20,660 nucleotides of DNA from an uncultured Eubacteriales bacterium (GTDB lineage Bacteria; Bacillota; Clostridia; Oscillospirales; Oscillospiraceae), in contig URQY01000034.1 of the NCBI GenBank assembly GCA_900550165.1, forward strand, positions 1-20,660. The letters are read 5' to 3'. Of the stretch, positions 7,141 to 15,578 are shown piece after piece (position 1 is the first letter of the stretch; each line of letters begins with the position of its first letter). The notes beneath the pieces were generated by a model, which saw nothing but the letters and a program-made list of their open reading frames with translations, was not told where the DNA came from and ran no database searches. The position numbers were made by a program, and so were the translations under genes.

Positions 7141-10100
7141 ATGACGAAGCATTCGTATGCGGCAAAGGCCCTGTCGCTTTTGCTGGCCCTGATGCTGACG
7201 CTCTCGCTCGCGGTCGCGCCCGCGTCCGCCGTCAGCTACCAGGACATGAATCCCAAGGACGATGCGCTGCTGGGAACGAAATTCCCGGTCGACGCGACCA
7301 TCACCCTTGTCACCGATGAAAACGGCAAGGACGTGTCCCTCTCCATCCCTGTGTCCGGCATGACGAAGGATGCGCTCGCCGCGGCCGTCAGCACCGGTAC
7401 CGTTTCGCTCTCGCTCGAGCGCGACGATTCCCGCCCCTACGTCAACGAGGAGCTGTTCCCCTACGCTTACGCTGGCGGCCCTCTGAATGACTGGCTGACC
7501 GAGGGCGACGAGCACCAGTTCACGGACATCAAGCTCTCCGCAAGCGAGAAAAACGGCAAGACCGTCCTCGACGTGAGCTTCCACGTGAATAACTACTTCT
7601 ACTCCACCAACCGCAGAACCGGCGTGACCAGCGTCGACTACAGCGTGCCCCATGTGAACGGCGGCTACTACATCGACCTGTGCGGCTACTTTGACCTGAC
7701 GGCCAAAAATAGCGGCAAGGCGATCGGATCCGCACCTGTCAAGGTTGCGCCGTATGAAAACTTCAACACCATGTGGGAGATCTACAAGGAGCTCGATACG
7801 ATCGTGGCAAACGGCACGAAGAATGGCCTCTATGTGGAAAAGCTCTCCATGGGCCAGTCCACCGCGGGACGTGATATGCCCTACCTGATCGTGGCCGACA
7901 GCAAGGCGAGCGTGAGCAAGTGGCTCGCCCTCACCGAGCAGGCCGAGACCGATCCCGACGCCGTGCTTGCCCAGATCAAGTCCGGCGCGCTCAACGATAT
8001 CCGCGTGCCCGTGATGTACTCCAACATCCACTCCAACGAGGTCTCCGCCACCGACGGTGTGCTCGACTTCGCCAAGATGATCACGAGCGAGAAGACCATC
8101 GACTACAAGACGCTCACCGGCTTTACCGCCGCGGGCGAAAAAGAGCTCAAGGCCGAGATGGGCCCTGCCGGTCAGTTGGGCAGCGTGGCTATCCCCGACC
8201 TCGTCAAGGACAAGGCGACCTACCTCGGCTACCTGACGGCCGATAACAACGGCAAGTCCGGCAAGGTTGACCTTGAGAAATACTACACCGTCGAAAACAA
8301 GAGCGTGAACGTCAAGGACGAGCTGCTCTCCGATGTGTTCTTCATCCTCGTTCCCGAGGAGAACGTCGACGGCCGTACCTATCTCACGAGACACTCCACC
8401 AACGGCTACGACCTCAACCGCGACAACTCCTTCCAGACCACGAGCGAGACGGCCAATATGCAGCAGCTCATCGGCACGTTCAACCCCATGTCGCTTACCG
8501 AGTTCCACGGCCGCGTGCAGGCCTTCCAGTGCGAGCCCTGCGATCCCCCGCACGAGCCGAACTTTGAATACGACCTGCTTGCCGACCACCTCATCACCGG
8601 CGGCGAGGCGCTGGGCATCGCGGCGGTCGCCAACAACGAAGGCTACAACAGCTATGTCATCCCCCAGCGCGATTATCTGAGCTACACCGGCAACGGCACC
8701 GAGACCTACTGGGAAGACCCGTGGGACGATATGTCCACGAGCTACACCCCTCAGTTCGCCATGCTCCAGGGCACCGTTGCCTATACCGTTGAGCTGCCCG
8801 CCTACAACGACGATACCGCTCAGGCTACGTGCTACGGCATCCTCGGCAACGCCGCCTACGTTGCCGCCGAAAAGCTCTCCTACCTCACCTCTCAGGTCAA
8901 GATCTTCGAGCGCGGCGTGAAGAACCTCAACTCCGACGCCTATGAGCTCGTCGGCCAGTGGCTGTGCGACCAGAACGACGTCGAGGGCGCGGAGATGAGC
9001 CTCTTCCGCCCCGAGTACAAGGGCAAGGACCAGAACGGCAACTTCTACCCCGAGTGCTACATCATCCCGCTTGACGGCGAGAACCAGACCAACCTCCAGG
9101 CCGCATCCGACATGATGGAGTGGCTCACGAGAAACGATGTCAAGGTCAACGTGACCGAGAAGTCTTTCACCTATGACGGCGTCACCTATCCCGCCGGGAC
9201 GATGATCGTCTCGATGTATCAGGCCAAGCGCTCTGTCGCCAACGGCGCGCTGTATGACGGCACGCTCATCAACAGTTGGACCGTCCTCTACTCCGAGGGC
9301 ATCACCTCCTTCAACGAGACGCGCGGCTTCGACATGGTCACCGTGGCCGAGCCCGCCGCCTACAAGAGCATCGCCGCTGTCTGCGGCGACGCCATGGATC
9401 ACGACGACGCGCTCGCCTACACCAAGGCGCTGACCTCCTACTTCACGGGCGAGAAGAACAAGGACGTGATCCTCTCCAACGCCTCCGAAGACTCCACCGC
9501 CGCCGTCAACGAACTTCTCAAGGCCGGCAAGACCGTCGGCATGGTCACGAGCGGCGACCACATGGGCGATTTCATCTGCTCCTACGCCGACTATCAGACC
9601 GTCGCGGGCAAGTATCTGCTCTCTGCCGCGGGCGTCGACAAGACGAGCGTGAAGGCGAAGATCATCACCAAGTCCCCGACCGTCTACGTCCCCGGCACGC
9701 CTGCTGAAAGCGAGAAGGGATTTGTCTACACGCCGCAGATCAGCCAGAGCGCCGGCTGGAACTACGATATGGCAGCGATGGCGCTGATGGGCTTCACCAC
9801 GACCAGCGATGTGACCAAGGCGGATGCCGCCATCGGCGCGATGAAGCTGGACGCCGCGGCGAAGACCGCCGTGAAGAACGGCCTTCCCTACATCGGCTAC
9901 GGCTACTCCGTCGCCTCGAACGCCTCTGACCTCATCTCCGGCGTGGAATACACCGAGCTGGACGGCGCGATGGACTGCCTGACCCCCGTTGTCTATCCCA
10001 ATAAGACCCTTGTCAACGCGAGCTATGTCCTCGACGGTGACGATATCCTCTACGCCTACGGCCTCGGCTTCTTCTCCAAGGTCCCGTCCGGTGCGACGGT

Positions 10101-10884
10101 CCTCGTCAAGAGCGACAAGACCAAGACGCCCACCGAGGGTTTCATCCCCACAAATACCGCCGAGCGCGCCGCGGGCTTCAAGGCTTACTTAAACGGCGGC
10201 GTGCAGGGCTTTGCCTATCAGGAAAACGGCATGAACGTCGTCCTCTTCGCCAACTCCCTGACCAATAAGGTCCACCAGAGAGACGAGTACGCCTATATCA
10301 GCAACTTCCTCTTCTCCTCCGTCCTGAGCACGGAGAACTACGACGGCTCCGCCTCCCTGCCCTTCACCGATGTGGCCGACGACGCCTACTATGCCGACGC
10401 CGTTGCCTGGGCCGTTGCAAACAACGTCACCTCCGGCGCGACCGCCACGAGCTTTGCCCCCAACGCAAGCTGCACGCGCGGCCAGATGGTCACCTTCCTG
10501 TGGAGAGCCAACGGCAGCCCCGAGCCCAAGTCCACCACCACTGCGTTCACCGACGTCAAGAGCGGCGCGTACTACGAAAAGGCCGTTGCGTGGGCGGTGG
10601 AAAACAACGTGACCACCGGCACGAGCAGCACGACCTTCTCCCCGGACGCTTCCGTCACGCGCGCACAGGCCGTCACCTTCCAGTGGAGAGCGGCCGGCGC
10701 ACCGGCGGCTGAGGGCACGAACGCCTTTGCCGATGTGAGCGCGAGCGCCTTCTACGCTCCCGCCGTGCAGTGGGCCGTCAACGCGGGCGTGACCACCGGC
10801 ACGTCCGCCACGACGTTCTCTCCCAACAGCGACTGCACCCGCGCGCAGATCGTCACCTTCCTCTTCCGCGCCGCGGAAAAGTAA
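7141..10884 (+). CDS. Secreted M14 zinc carboxypeptidase with three SLH domains
   Basis: This 1247-residue surface peptidase has a signal peptide that ends at ASA near residue 30. The M14 domain (about 200-600) has zinc ligands His297 and Glu300 in NIHSNEVS and His456 in LTEFHGR, substrate-binding Asn426/Arg427 in GYDLNRDN, and catalytic Glu551 in YTVELPAY, so it should be active. M14 enzymes cut C-terminal residues from peptides or cell-wall stems. Residues about 600-1070 are an unassigned extracellular region. Three SLH repeats follow (about 1074-1130, 1137-1190, 1199-1246), each ending in a CTRGQMVTFLWRA-like motif, for non-covalent attachment to secondary cell-wall polymer. Very high GC3 suggests a well-expressed native gene. 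A role in feeding on dietary or host peptides is inference. Confidence 0.93.
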   Translation: MTKHSYAAKALSLLLALMLTLSLAVAPASAVSYQDMNPKDDALLGTKFPVDATITLVTDENGKDVSLSIPVSGMTKDALAAAVSTGTVSLSLERDDSRPYVNEELFPYAYAGGPLNDWLTEGDEHQFTDIKLSASEKNGKTVLDVSFHVNNYFYSTNRRTGVTSVDYSVPHVNGGYYIDLCGYFDLTAKNSGKAIGSAPVKVAPYENFNTMWEIYKELDTIVANGTKNGLYVEKLSMGQSTAGRDMPYLIVADSKASVSKWLALTEQAETDPDAVLAQIKSGALNDIRVPVMYSNIHSNEVSATDGVLDFAKMITSEKTIDYKTLTGFTAAGEKELKAEMGPAGQLGSVAIPDLVKDKATYLGYLTADNNGKSGKVDLEKYYTVENKSVNVKDELLSDVFFILVPEENVDGRTYLTRHSTNGYDLNRDNSFQTTSETANMQQLIGTFNPMSLTEFHGRVQAFQCEPCDPPHEPNFEYDLLADHLITGGEALGIAAVANNEGYNSYVIPQRDYLSYTGNGTETYWEDPWDDMSTSYTPQFAMLQGTVAYTVELPAYNDDTAQATCYGILGNAAYVAAEKLSYLTSQVKIFERGVKNLNSDAYELVGQWLCDQNDVEGAEMSLFRPEYKGKDQNGNFYPECYIIPLDGENQTNLQAASDMMEWLTRNDVKVNVTEKSFTYDGVTYPAGTMIVSMYQAKRSVANGALYDGTLINSWTVLYSEGITSFNETRGFDMVTVAEPAAYKSIAAVCGDAMDHDDALAYTKALTSYFTGEKNKDVILSNASEDSTAAVNELLKAGKTVGMVTSGDHMGDFICSYADYQTVAGKYLLSAAGVDKTSVKAKIITKSPTVYVPGTPAESEKGFVYTPQISQSAGWNYDMAAMALMGFTTTSDVTKADAAIGAMKLDAAAKTAVKNGLPYIGYGYSVASNASDLISGVEYTELDGAMDCLTPVVYPNKTLVNASYVLDGDDILYAYGLGFFSKVPSGATVLVKSDKTKTPTEGFIPTNTAERAAGFKAYLNGGVQGFAYQENGMNVVLFANSLTNKVHQRDEYAYISNFLFSSVLSTENYDGSASLPFTDVADDAYYADAVAWAVANNVTSGATATSFAPNASCTRGQMVTFLWRANGSPEPKSTTTAFTDVKSGAYYEKAVAWAVENNVTTGTSSTTFSPDASVTRAQAVTFQWRAAGAPAAEGTNAFADVSASAFYAPAVQWAVNAGVTTGTSATTFSPNSDCTRAQIVTFLFRAAEK

Positions 10885-10897
10885 GCGAATACAAACA

Positions 10898-10938
10898 AAC
10901 GCCAGCGCCGCCGGAAGCCTCCCGGCGGCGCTGGCGTT
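10898..10938 (+). terminator. GC-rich hairpin after the carboxypeptidase gene
   Basis: A perfect 17-bp stem (10898-10914 with 10922-10938) with a seven-base loop sits 14 nt past the stop. No T-run follows on the plus strand, so it may act as an RNA-stabilising hairpin or a partial terminator, backed up by the second hairpin at 10978. Confidence 0.6.
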
Positions 10939-10977
10939 GCTGTATAAAGGAGGCATATTGCAGAAAGCTCCCTTCAT

Positions 10978-11019
10978 AAAAAAAGCAGGAAACGGTTGAT
11001 TCCGTTTCCTGCTTTTTTT
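10978..11019. terminator. Bidirectional intrinsic terminator
   Basis: An 18-bp perfect dyad (10978-10995 with 11002-11019) has seven A residues at its left edge and seven T residues at its right edge. It therefore works as an intrinsic terminator on both strands, between the convergent carboxypeptidase and XRE genes. Confidence 0.9.
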
Positions 11020-11024
11020 CGCAT

Positions 11025-11354
11025 TTATGACAATGAACGCAGATAGACCTCCAACAGTGCAAGCGCCGTTTCCTGTTCGTCGGGGCGGCAGGCATCCAGC
11101 CGCGCCAGCAATTCCTCGCGGCGCAGAGCGAACGAAGGTCGCTCTGCGGTCAGGATCTCGTCCGGCGTGATATGAAGCGACTGACAGATGCGCAGCGCCG
11201 TATCGATGCGCATATTAACGCTTCCGCGCTCGATGTCGGCATACGCGCGGTCGGAAAGACCGGCAGCCTCGGCCACCTCTGCCTGCGTCAGACCGATATG
11301 TTTTCGAATAGCCAGCAGGCGATTCCCGATTTGGCGAGGGTCTGAAATGAGCAT
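11025..11354 (-). CDS. XRE-family helix-turn-helix regulator
   Basis: This 109-residue protein has a Cro/C1-type helix-turn-helix over about residues 8-65 (RKHIGLTQAEVAEAAGLSDR followed by the ERGSVNMRIDTALRI recognition/packing helices) and a short charged C-terminal helix ending in LLEVYLRSLS. The ATG at 11354 is preferred over an upstream in-frame ATG because AGGAGG lies nine bases before it and homology begins there. The gene is divergent from the SLH/pilin-domain protein, and the shared gap carries repeated dyads that look like its operators. Regulation of itself and of that surface protein is the likely job, inferred from position. It ends at the bidirectional terminator. Confidence 0.88.
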   Translation of the reverse strand: MLISDPRQIGNRLLAIRKHIGLTQAEVAEAAGLSDRAYADIERGSVNMRIDTALRICQSLHITPDEILTAERPSFALRREELLARLDACRPDEQETALALLEVYLRSLS

Positions 11355-11401
11355 GGGTGTTCCTCCTATATGGCTCAAAAGGGACGGTAAAAAGCGTCTA
11401 C

Positions 11402-11474
11402 AGGAATTATAGTTCCTAATTCTATTGGCAAATAGGAAGTTTGGTAGCGATATTATAGGAACTAAACTTCCTAT
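11402..11474. promoter_or_regulatory. Operator cluster in the XRE / surface-protein divergent gap
   Basis: Two dyads share the layout AGGAA-N6-TTCCT: site A at 11402-11417 and site C at 11455-11474 (arms extended to ATAGGAA/TTCCTAT), with centres 55 bases apart. A half-site ATAGGAA lies at 11432-11438. Minus-strand TATAAT boxes fall inside site A (11411-11406) and at the edge of site C (11457-11452), so bound repressor would block XRE transcription. A weak plus-strand pair TTGGCA (11425) and GATATT (11449) also sits here. The rest of the gap up to 11618 shows only AT-rich leader and GGAGAGG before the start. Confidence 0.65.
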
Positions 11475-11618
11475 TTTGAGGAAAAGAAGGGAGGATATAA
11501 AAAATATTTCCATTCGCTCTGCTTCGACACTTTTTTTGCGCGCCGTGCCTTATGCTCAGAGACGAAGCAGAGTGCGGAAAACCGGCGCAGGCCGAATCAA
11601 AACAAGGAGAGGATAGAA

Positions 11619-13610
11619 ATGAAGAAAAATGTTCTGGCAATACTTTTGGCGTTTCTGATGACGCTGAGCCTGCTGCCGATGAACGCATCGGCGGAAGAGA
11701 AGGACGGCGCAGCAGCGGCCGTGCCTGACGAGGCGAAATTTACGCTTCAGCTCAAGGGGCAGCGCTATGACCCCTCAAGAAATGACAGCAGCGGCTTTTC
11801 CTATATTGGCGGCTGCTATGTGAACATACCGTTTACCTGCGAGAGATGCCTGGAGGATCCGGATCATCCGAGCCGCCATACGGTGCTGGCCGGAGAGGTG
11901 AAGAGCAGGTTCCATGAGATGCAGAGCAAGGTGGAGCAGATCGCCGGGGTGAATATGCTGGTCATCGGGCTGACACAGGAGTATGAATTTGAGGGAACGC
12001 CGCTCGCCGTCCATACGTTCAACGAATATGACGATTCAGATCCGATCGAAGTGCTTCCCTTTTCAAATGCGAAGACAAAGCAGCTTTTCTTCGTTGCCAT
12101 CCCCTACAGCGGACAGGTCGACGTAGCGTGCGTGTCGGAGGCTGCGCACGAGAAAAGAACGTATGAGCTGACCGGAGATTCGATCATGTCCGCCGCGGCG
12201 GAAAAGCGGGATGGCACATTTGTCTGCCGCATGACGGTCGACAAGACGCCGTATATTGAAAAATACAACGCGGACACGGGCTGCGGGCATACGGATGCGG
12301 CCCCGGAAGAGAAATGGATCGAGCTTGAGCTGACCTTCGACCGGGACTGCTACAGTTGGACGTCGGACAACGCCGGGATCAGCGTCAAATGTGTGCCGGA
12401 CCCGATCTCCTTCGATCTTGATGACGCGGATGGTGAAGGGACGCATATCCTCAATAAGACGCTCACCGGAAACTATCCGGAGAACTTTGCCGAGGAATTT
12501 AAGTTGACCGTGACGCCGAACGAGGGCGCGGCGGCGACCATGGACGGCGACAGACTCATCGGCACGGCTTCTGTTTCTGCATGCAGCGGATATGAGAAGG
12601 TACCGTTCCGTTTTGCGGAGACAGAAGAGAAGGAAGCAAGGGCGTCTGCTGCGGCAGCGCAGGGGCAGATGACGTTCAGCGAAGCGGGCACCTATCAGTA
12701 CACTGTGCAGGAAAACGCGGGAACGACCGCCTATATGAGCTATGACAGCAAGTGCTATACGCTGACAGTCACGGTCGAAAAGGAGGACGGCGTACTCACA
12801 GTCGCGGGATGGCAGATCGACGAGCAGGAGGCAGGGGCGCCGCTGACGATCACCAACACCTACCGCTACGCCCCCTATGTTCCCGTTATTCCGACGCCCA
12901 CGCCTACGCCGACGCCTGCGAAGCCTGCTTTGAACACGGCGGACCACTACGCTTACCTCATGGGCTATCCCGACGGGACCGTGCGGCCGAATGGGAGCAT
13001 CACCCGCGCCGAGGCGACGACCATCTTCTTCCGCCTTTTGACCGAGGAGAGTCGCACGCGGTTCTGGGCCACGGCGAACAGCTACAGCGACGTGCGCGCG
13101 GGCCAGTGGTACAACAACGCCGTCTCGACGATGACGAGCGCCGGCATCGTGAACGGCTACCCGGACGGCACGTTCCGCCCGAACGCGCCCATCACGCGCG
13201 CGGAAATGGCCAAGATCATCGCGCTCTTTGCCAAGCTCGACAAGAGCACGGACCGCTTCCCAGACACGGCGGGCCACTGGGCCGAGGCCTATATCCGCCT
13301 CGCGGCGGGCAACGGCTGGATCGAGGGCTACCCGGACGGCAGCTTCCGCCCGGACCGCTCCATCACCCGCGCCGAGACCGTGACGATGATCGACCGTGTG
13401 CTCGAGCGCGTGCCGAAGGACGAGAGCCGCCTTCTGCCGCACAGCGCGATGCTGACCTTCCCCGACTGCACGCCGGGCCAGTGGTTCTATATCGCGGTGC
13501 AGGAGGCAGCGAACAGCCATGTCTATGAGCGCGCGGCCAATGAGCGAAGCGGCGACGAGCAGTGGAAGGAGCTGCGCGACAACCGCGACTGGACGCGGCT
13601 GGAGCACTGA
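11619..13610 (+). CDS. Secreted SLH-anchored protein with a Spy0128/FctA-type isopeptide domain
   Basis: This 663-residue protein starts with a signal peptide ending at ASA (about residue 25). Residues about 35-270 form a Cys-containing domain I do not recognise. Residues about 276-418 match the pilin isopeptide domain: Lys280 in LNKTLTG, Glu365 in YTVQENAG and Asn413 in TITNTY, placed like the Lys/Glu/Asn triad of Spy0128 that forms an intramolecular amide bond. A Pro-Thr linker (about 423-434) leads to three SLH repeats carrying GYPDGT/GYPDGS and ITRAE motifs. There is no sortase signal, so attachment is by SLH. Third-position GC rises sharply in the SLH part, suggesting domain fusion. An adhesin role is inferred. 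Confidence 0.85.
   Translation: MKKNVLAILLAFLMTLSLLPMNASAEEKDGAAAAVPDEAKFTLQLKGQRYDPSRNDSSGFSYIGGCYVNIPFTCERCLEDPDHPSRHTVLAGEVKSRFHEMQSKVEQIAGVNMLVIGLTQEYEFEGTPLAVHTFNEYDDSDPIEVLPFSNAKTKQLFFVAIPYSGQVDVACVSEAAHEKRTYELTGDSIMSAAAEKRDGTFVCRMTVDKTPYIEKYNADTGCGHTDAAPEEKWIELELTFDRDCYSWTSDNAGISVKCVPDPISFDLDDADGEGTHILNKTLTGNYPENFAEEFKLTVTPNEGAAATMDGDRLIGTASVSACSGYEKVPFRFAETEEKEARASAAAAQGQMTFSEAGTYQYTVQENAGTTAYMSYDSKCYTLTVTVEKEDGVLTVAGWQIDEQEAGAPLTITNTYRYAPYVPVIPTPTPTPTPAKPALNTADHYAYLMGYPDGTVRPNGSITRAEATTIFFRLLTEESRTRFWATANSYSDVRAGQWYNNAVSTMTSAGIVNGYPDGTFRPNAPITRAEMAKIIALFAKLDKSTDRFPDTAGHWAEAYIRLAAGNGWIEGYPDGSFRPDRSITRAETVTMIDRVLERVPKDESRLLPHSAMLTFPDCTPGQWFYIAVQEAANSHVYERAANERSGDEQWKELRDNRDWTRLEH
12889..12924 (+). 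repeat. Pro-Thr dipeptide repeat linker
   Basis: A run of alternating Pro and Thr codons (PTPTPTPTP then AKP) separates the isopeptide domain from the SLH repeats. It encodes a stiff extended spacer, common before wall-anchor domains, and marks the composition change within the gene. Confidence 0.75.
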
Positions 13611-13633
13611 AAAAGCGATAAGATGGAAGAGAA

Positions 13634-13664
13634 CAAAGGGGCTCGACTGTGTCGGGCCCCTTTG
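13634..13664 (+). terminator. Hairpin after the SLH/pilin-domain gene
   Basis: A 14-pair stem (13634-13647 with 13651-13664, one G-U pair) closes on a TGT loop 24 nt past the stop. No U-run follows, so it is terminator-like rather than a classical intrinsic terminator. Confidence 0.5.
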
Positions 13665-13699
13665 CTGCGCCGGGAGAAGGAGAACGAAGCGCGGCCCCG

Positions 13700-13728
13700 T
13701 TGAAAACGGGGCAAAAAGGCGGTATAAT
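13700..13728 (+). promoter_or_regulatory. Promoter of the NimA-like gene
   Basis: TTGAAA at 13700-13705, a 17-base spacer, and a perfect TATAAT at 13723-13728, 37 nt before the start. The -35 lies in the loop and right arm of a small GCCCCGTT/AACGGGGC dyad (13694-13712), which may be a protein-binding site or chance. Confidence 0.75.
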
Positions 13729-13765
13729 GGCATCACAGAAATCAGTGGTAGAGGAGGAATGTCCC

Positions 13766-14245
13766 ATGTTCAGACCTGTGCGGAAAAAGGCAAACGAGAT
13801 CGGCGTCGGGGAGGCGAAAAAGCTCCTGCACGAGGCGCGCCGCGGCGTGCTGGCGGTCAACGGCGACGGCGGCTACCCCTACGCGGTGCCGGTCAACTAT
13901 CTCTATGACGAGGAAAAGCAGGAGATCATCTTCCACGGCGCGAAGGTCGGGCACAAGGTCGATTCGCTCAAAAAGTGCGACAAGGTCTGCTTTACCGTCG
14001 TGAGCGGCGAGAGCGTCGAGACGGACGAGGCATGGGCCCCGTTTTTGCGCAGCGCGGTCGTCTTCGGCCGCTGCCATCTCGTCGAGGACCCGGGCGAAAC
14101 GCTCAGGTTGTGCAAAAGGTTCGCGATGAAATACTATCCCACCGAGAAAATGGTCGACGATGAGGTCGCCGCCTCCGGCAAGGCCGTCCGGATGTTCCGC
14201 ATCGAGATCGAGCACATCAGCGGCAAACGGGTGCAGGAGCGGTAA
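13766..14245 (+). CDS. NimA-like pyridoxamine 5'-phosphate oxidase-family protein
   Basis: This 159-residue split-barrel flavin-binding protein belongs to the family that includes the 5-nitroimidazole reductase NimA. Characteristic segments are RGVLAVNGDGGYPYAVPVNYLYD (about 26-48) and FHGAKVGHKVDSLKK (56-70) with the family His63, followed by a VCFTVV strand. Length fits the family. The start is set by GAGGAGG eight bases upstream; an ATG seven bases earlier is out of frame. It is expressed from its own near-consensus promoter. Members reduce nitro compounds or bind FMN/F420/heme; which applies here is unknown, and drug resistance should not be assumed from family membership. Confidence 0.88.
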   Translation: MFRPVRKKANEIGVGEAKKLLHEARRGVLAVNGDGGYPYAVPVNYLYDEEKQEIIFHGAKVGHKVDSLKKCDKVCFTVVSGESVETDEAWAPFLRSAVVFGRCHLVEDPGETLRLCKRFAMKYYPTEKMVDDEVAASGKAVRMFRIEIEHISGKRVQER

Positions 14246-14302
14246 AAAGAAAAAAGAGACGCCTCGCTCTCTGCTGGTAAGACAGTAAAATTCAAATTTC
14301 TT

Positions 14303-14334
14303 GGAACAGGCATGATTTCGGTCATGCCTGTTCC
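14303..14334. terminator. Hairpin between the NimA-like and truncated recombinase genes
   Basis: A perfect 13-bp stem (14303-14315 with 14322-14334) around a six-base loop, followed on the plus strand by GCTTTT. Its right arm overlaps the last codons of the minus-strand recombinase remnant. It may end the NimA-like transcript, the recombinase transcript, or both. Confidence 0.6.
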
Positions 14335-15557
14335 GCTTTTAGCAGCTCGTCCACGGGGATGTAGCCTACGAGGTCATATTCGATATGTACCTTCTGTCTG
14401 CGCTTGCCGCTGGACTTGTCGGGCGCATCTACATAGACCGCCTTGACAAGCTCTCTGAGGGCATAGGGCGTCAGCTCCGTGAGGGTGCTGCTCCTCTTTA
14501 CCCGCTGAACAAACTGCTCAATATTCTCTGCCTGTTGTTCCTGTTCATGGATTTGCTGTTGCAGACCTTTGACCTCGGCCTTGAGATTTTTCTGTTCCTC
14601 GGTGTAGTTTTTGCTCATCATGGCGAAGCGTTCATCATCCAGCTTTCCGGCAACATTGTCCTCATAAATGCGGACGAACAGCCGGTCAAGCTCCCCGATT
14701 CTTCTCTCAGCCTGTGCCAGCCGTTTCTTGCACAAGCGCATGGTTTCCTCACTCTGCACACGGAGCTTTTGTTCCATTTCCGAACGGAAATATGCCTCAT
14801 AGCGAGTGACTACCGATATGACCTCCTGAATGTGCTTCCAGACGATCTGTTCCAGCACAACGGCACGGATATAATGTCCGCTGCACTTGTCCTTGTTGGC
14901 ACGATGGGTGGAGCAGATGAAGAAGTCCTGTCGCTTCTCAAAATAGCTGGTGGTGGAGTAATAGAGCTTTTGCTTGCAGTCGTTGCAGAACACCAAGCCG
15001 GAGAACATATTGCTCTTTCCCGTCGCCGTCCTGCGGTGCCGCTGCTGCCGTATCTCCTGCACCTTATCAAAGACCTCCAATGAGATGATTGCCGGGTGGG
15101 TGTTATAGAAAATCTTGCGATTCTCCATTGGATTCTCCCGCTGCTTCTTGTCATAAATGGAGTTGGTGTAGGTCTTGAAATTGACCGTGCAGCCTGTGTA
15201 CTCCATGTATTCGAGAATATAAGCAACGGTGCTTTCGTGCCAGCGATACTCGTTCTCCGGGGTCTGATGCGGTGTTTTTCTGCCCTCCCGCTGTTTGTAG
15301 GCGGTGGGGTTCAGCACCTTCTCCTTTTCCAGCAGAGCGGCGATCTGGCTCGGTCCTTTTCCCTCCATGCAAAGCGAGAAGATCCGCTTCACGATCTGTG
15401 CAGCTTCCTCGTCAATCACCCATTTCTTGGGGTCGCCAGAGTCATGCTTGTAGCCGTAGGGAACGTTGGTGGTCAAGCGCTCTCCACGCTCACCCTTTGC
15501 CTTGTTGACGGCACGGATTTTGCGGCTGGTATCCTTTGCAAAAAATTCGTTAGTCAA
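14322..15557 (-). pseudogene. Serine recombinase remnant lacking its catalytic domain
   Basis: About 411 codons remain of a large serine recombinase. The frame opens at NEFFAKDTSRKIRAV, which is where the resolvase catalytic domain ends in intact relatives. The Recombinase DNA-binding domain (about 18-110), the zinc-ribbon with CNDC and a distal Cys pair (about 190-240), a coiled coil (about 265-365) and the C-terminal DUF4368-like HIEYDLVGYIP segment are all present. The missing part is roughly the first 150 residues with the nucleophile serine. Only a TTG start without a convincing ribosome site is available, and the neighbour's stop is 21 bases away. It cannot catalyse recombination. It may be dead, or act as a DNA-binding competitor if translated. 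Confidence 0.85.
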
Positions 15558-15578
15558 CCTCGAATAAAGAATGACGGC

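Noticed and set aside
7126..9561. Minus-strand open frame of 811 codons opposite the carboxypeptidase gene
   Set aside because: The strongly biased Gly/Val/His composition and complete overlap with an M14 gene with intact catalytic residues mark it as a codon-bias artefact.
10948..11000. AAGGAGG followed by a TTG start and a 13-codon frame after the carboxypeptidase gene
   Set aside because: The frame runs into the bidirectional terminator and uses a weak start; most likely chance.
12889..12924. Short tandem repeat that might be a slippage or phase-variation tract
   Set aside because: The repeats are codon-degenerate at DNA level and in frame; they look like an ordinary Pro-Thr linker.
12063..13736. 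Minus-strand open frame of 557 codons opposite the SLH/pilin-domain gene
   Set aside because: It is an Arg-rich shadow frame with no recognisable domain; the opposite strand has a signal peptide and clear SLH repeats.
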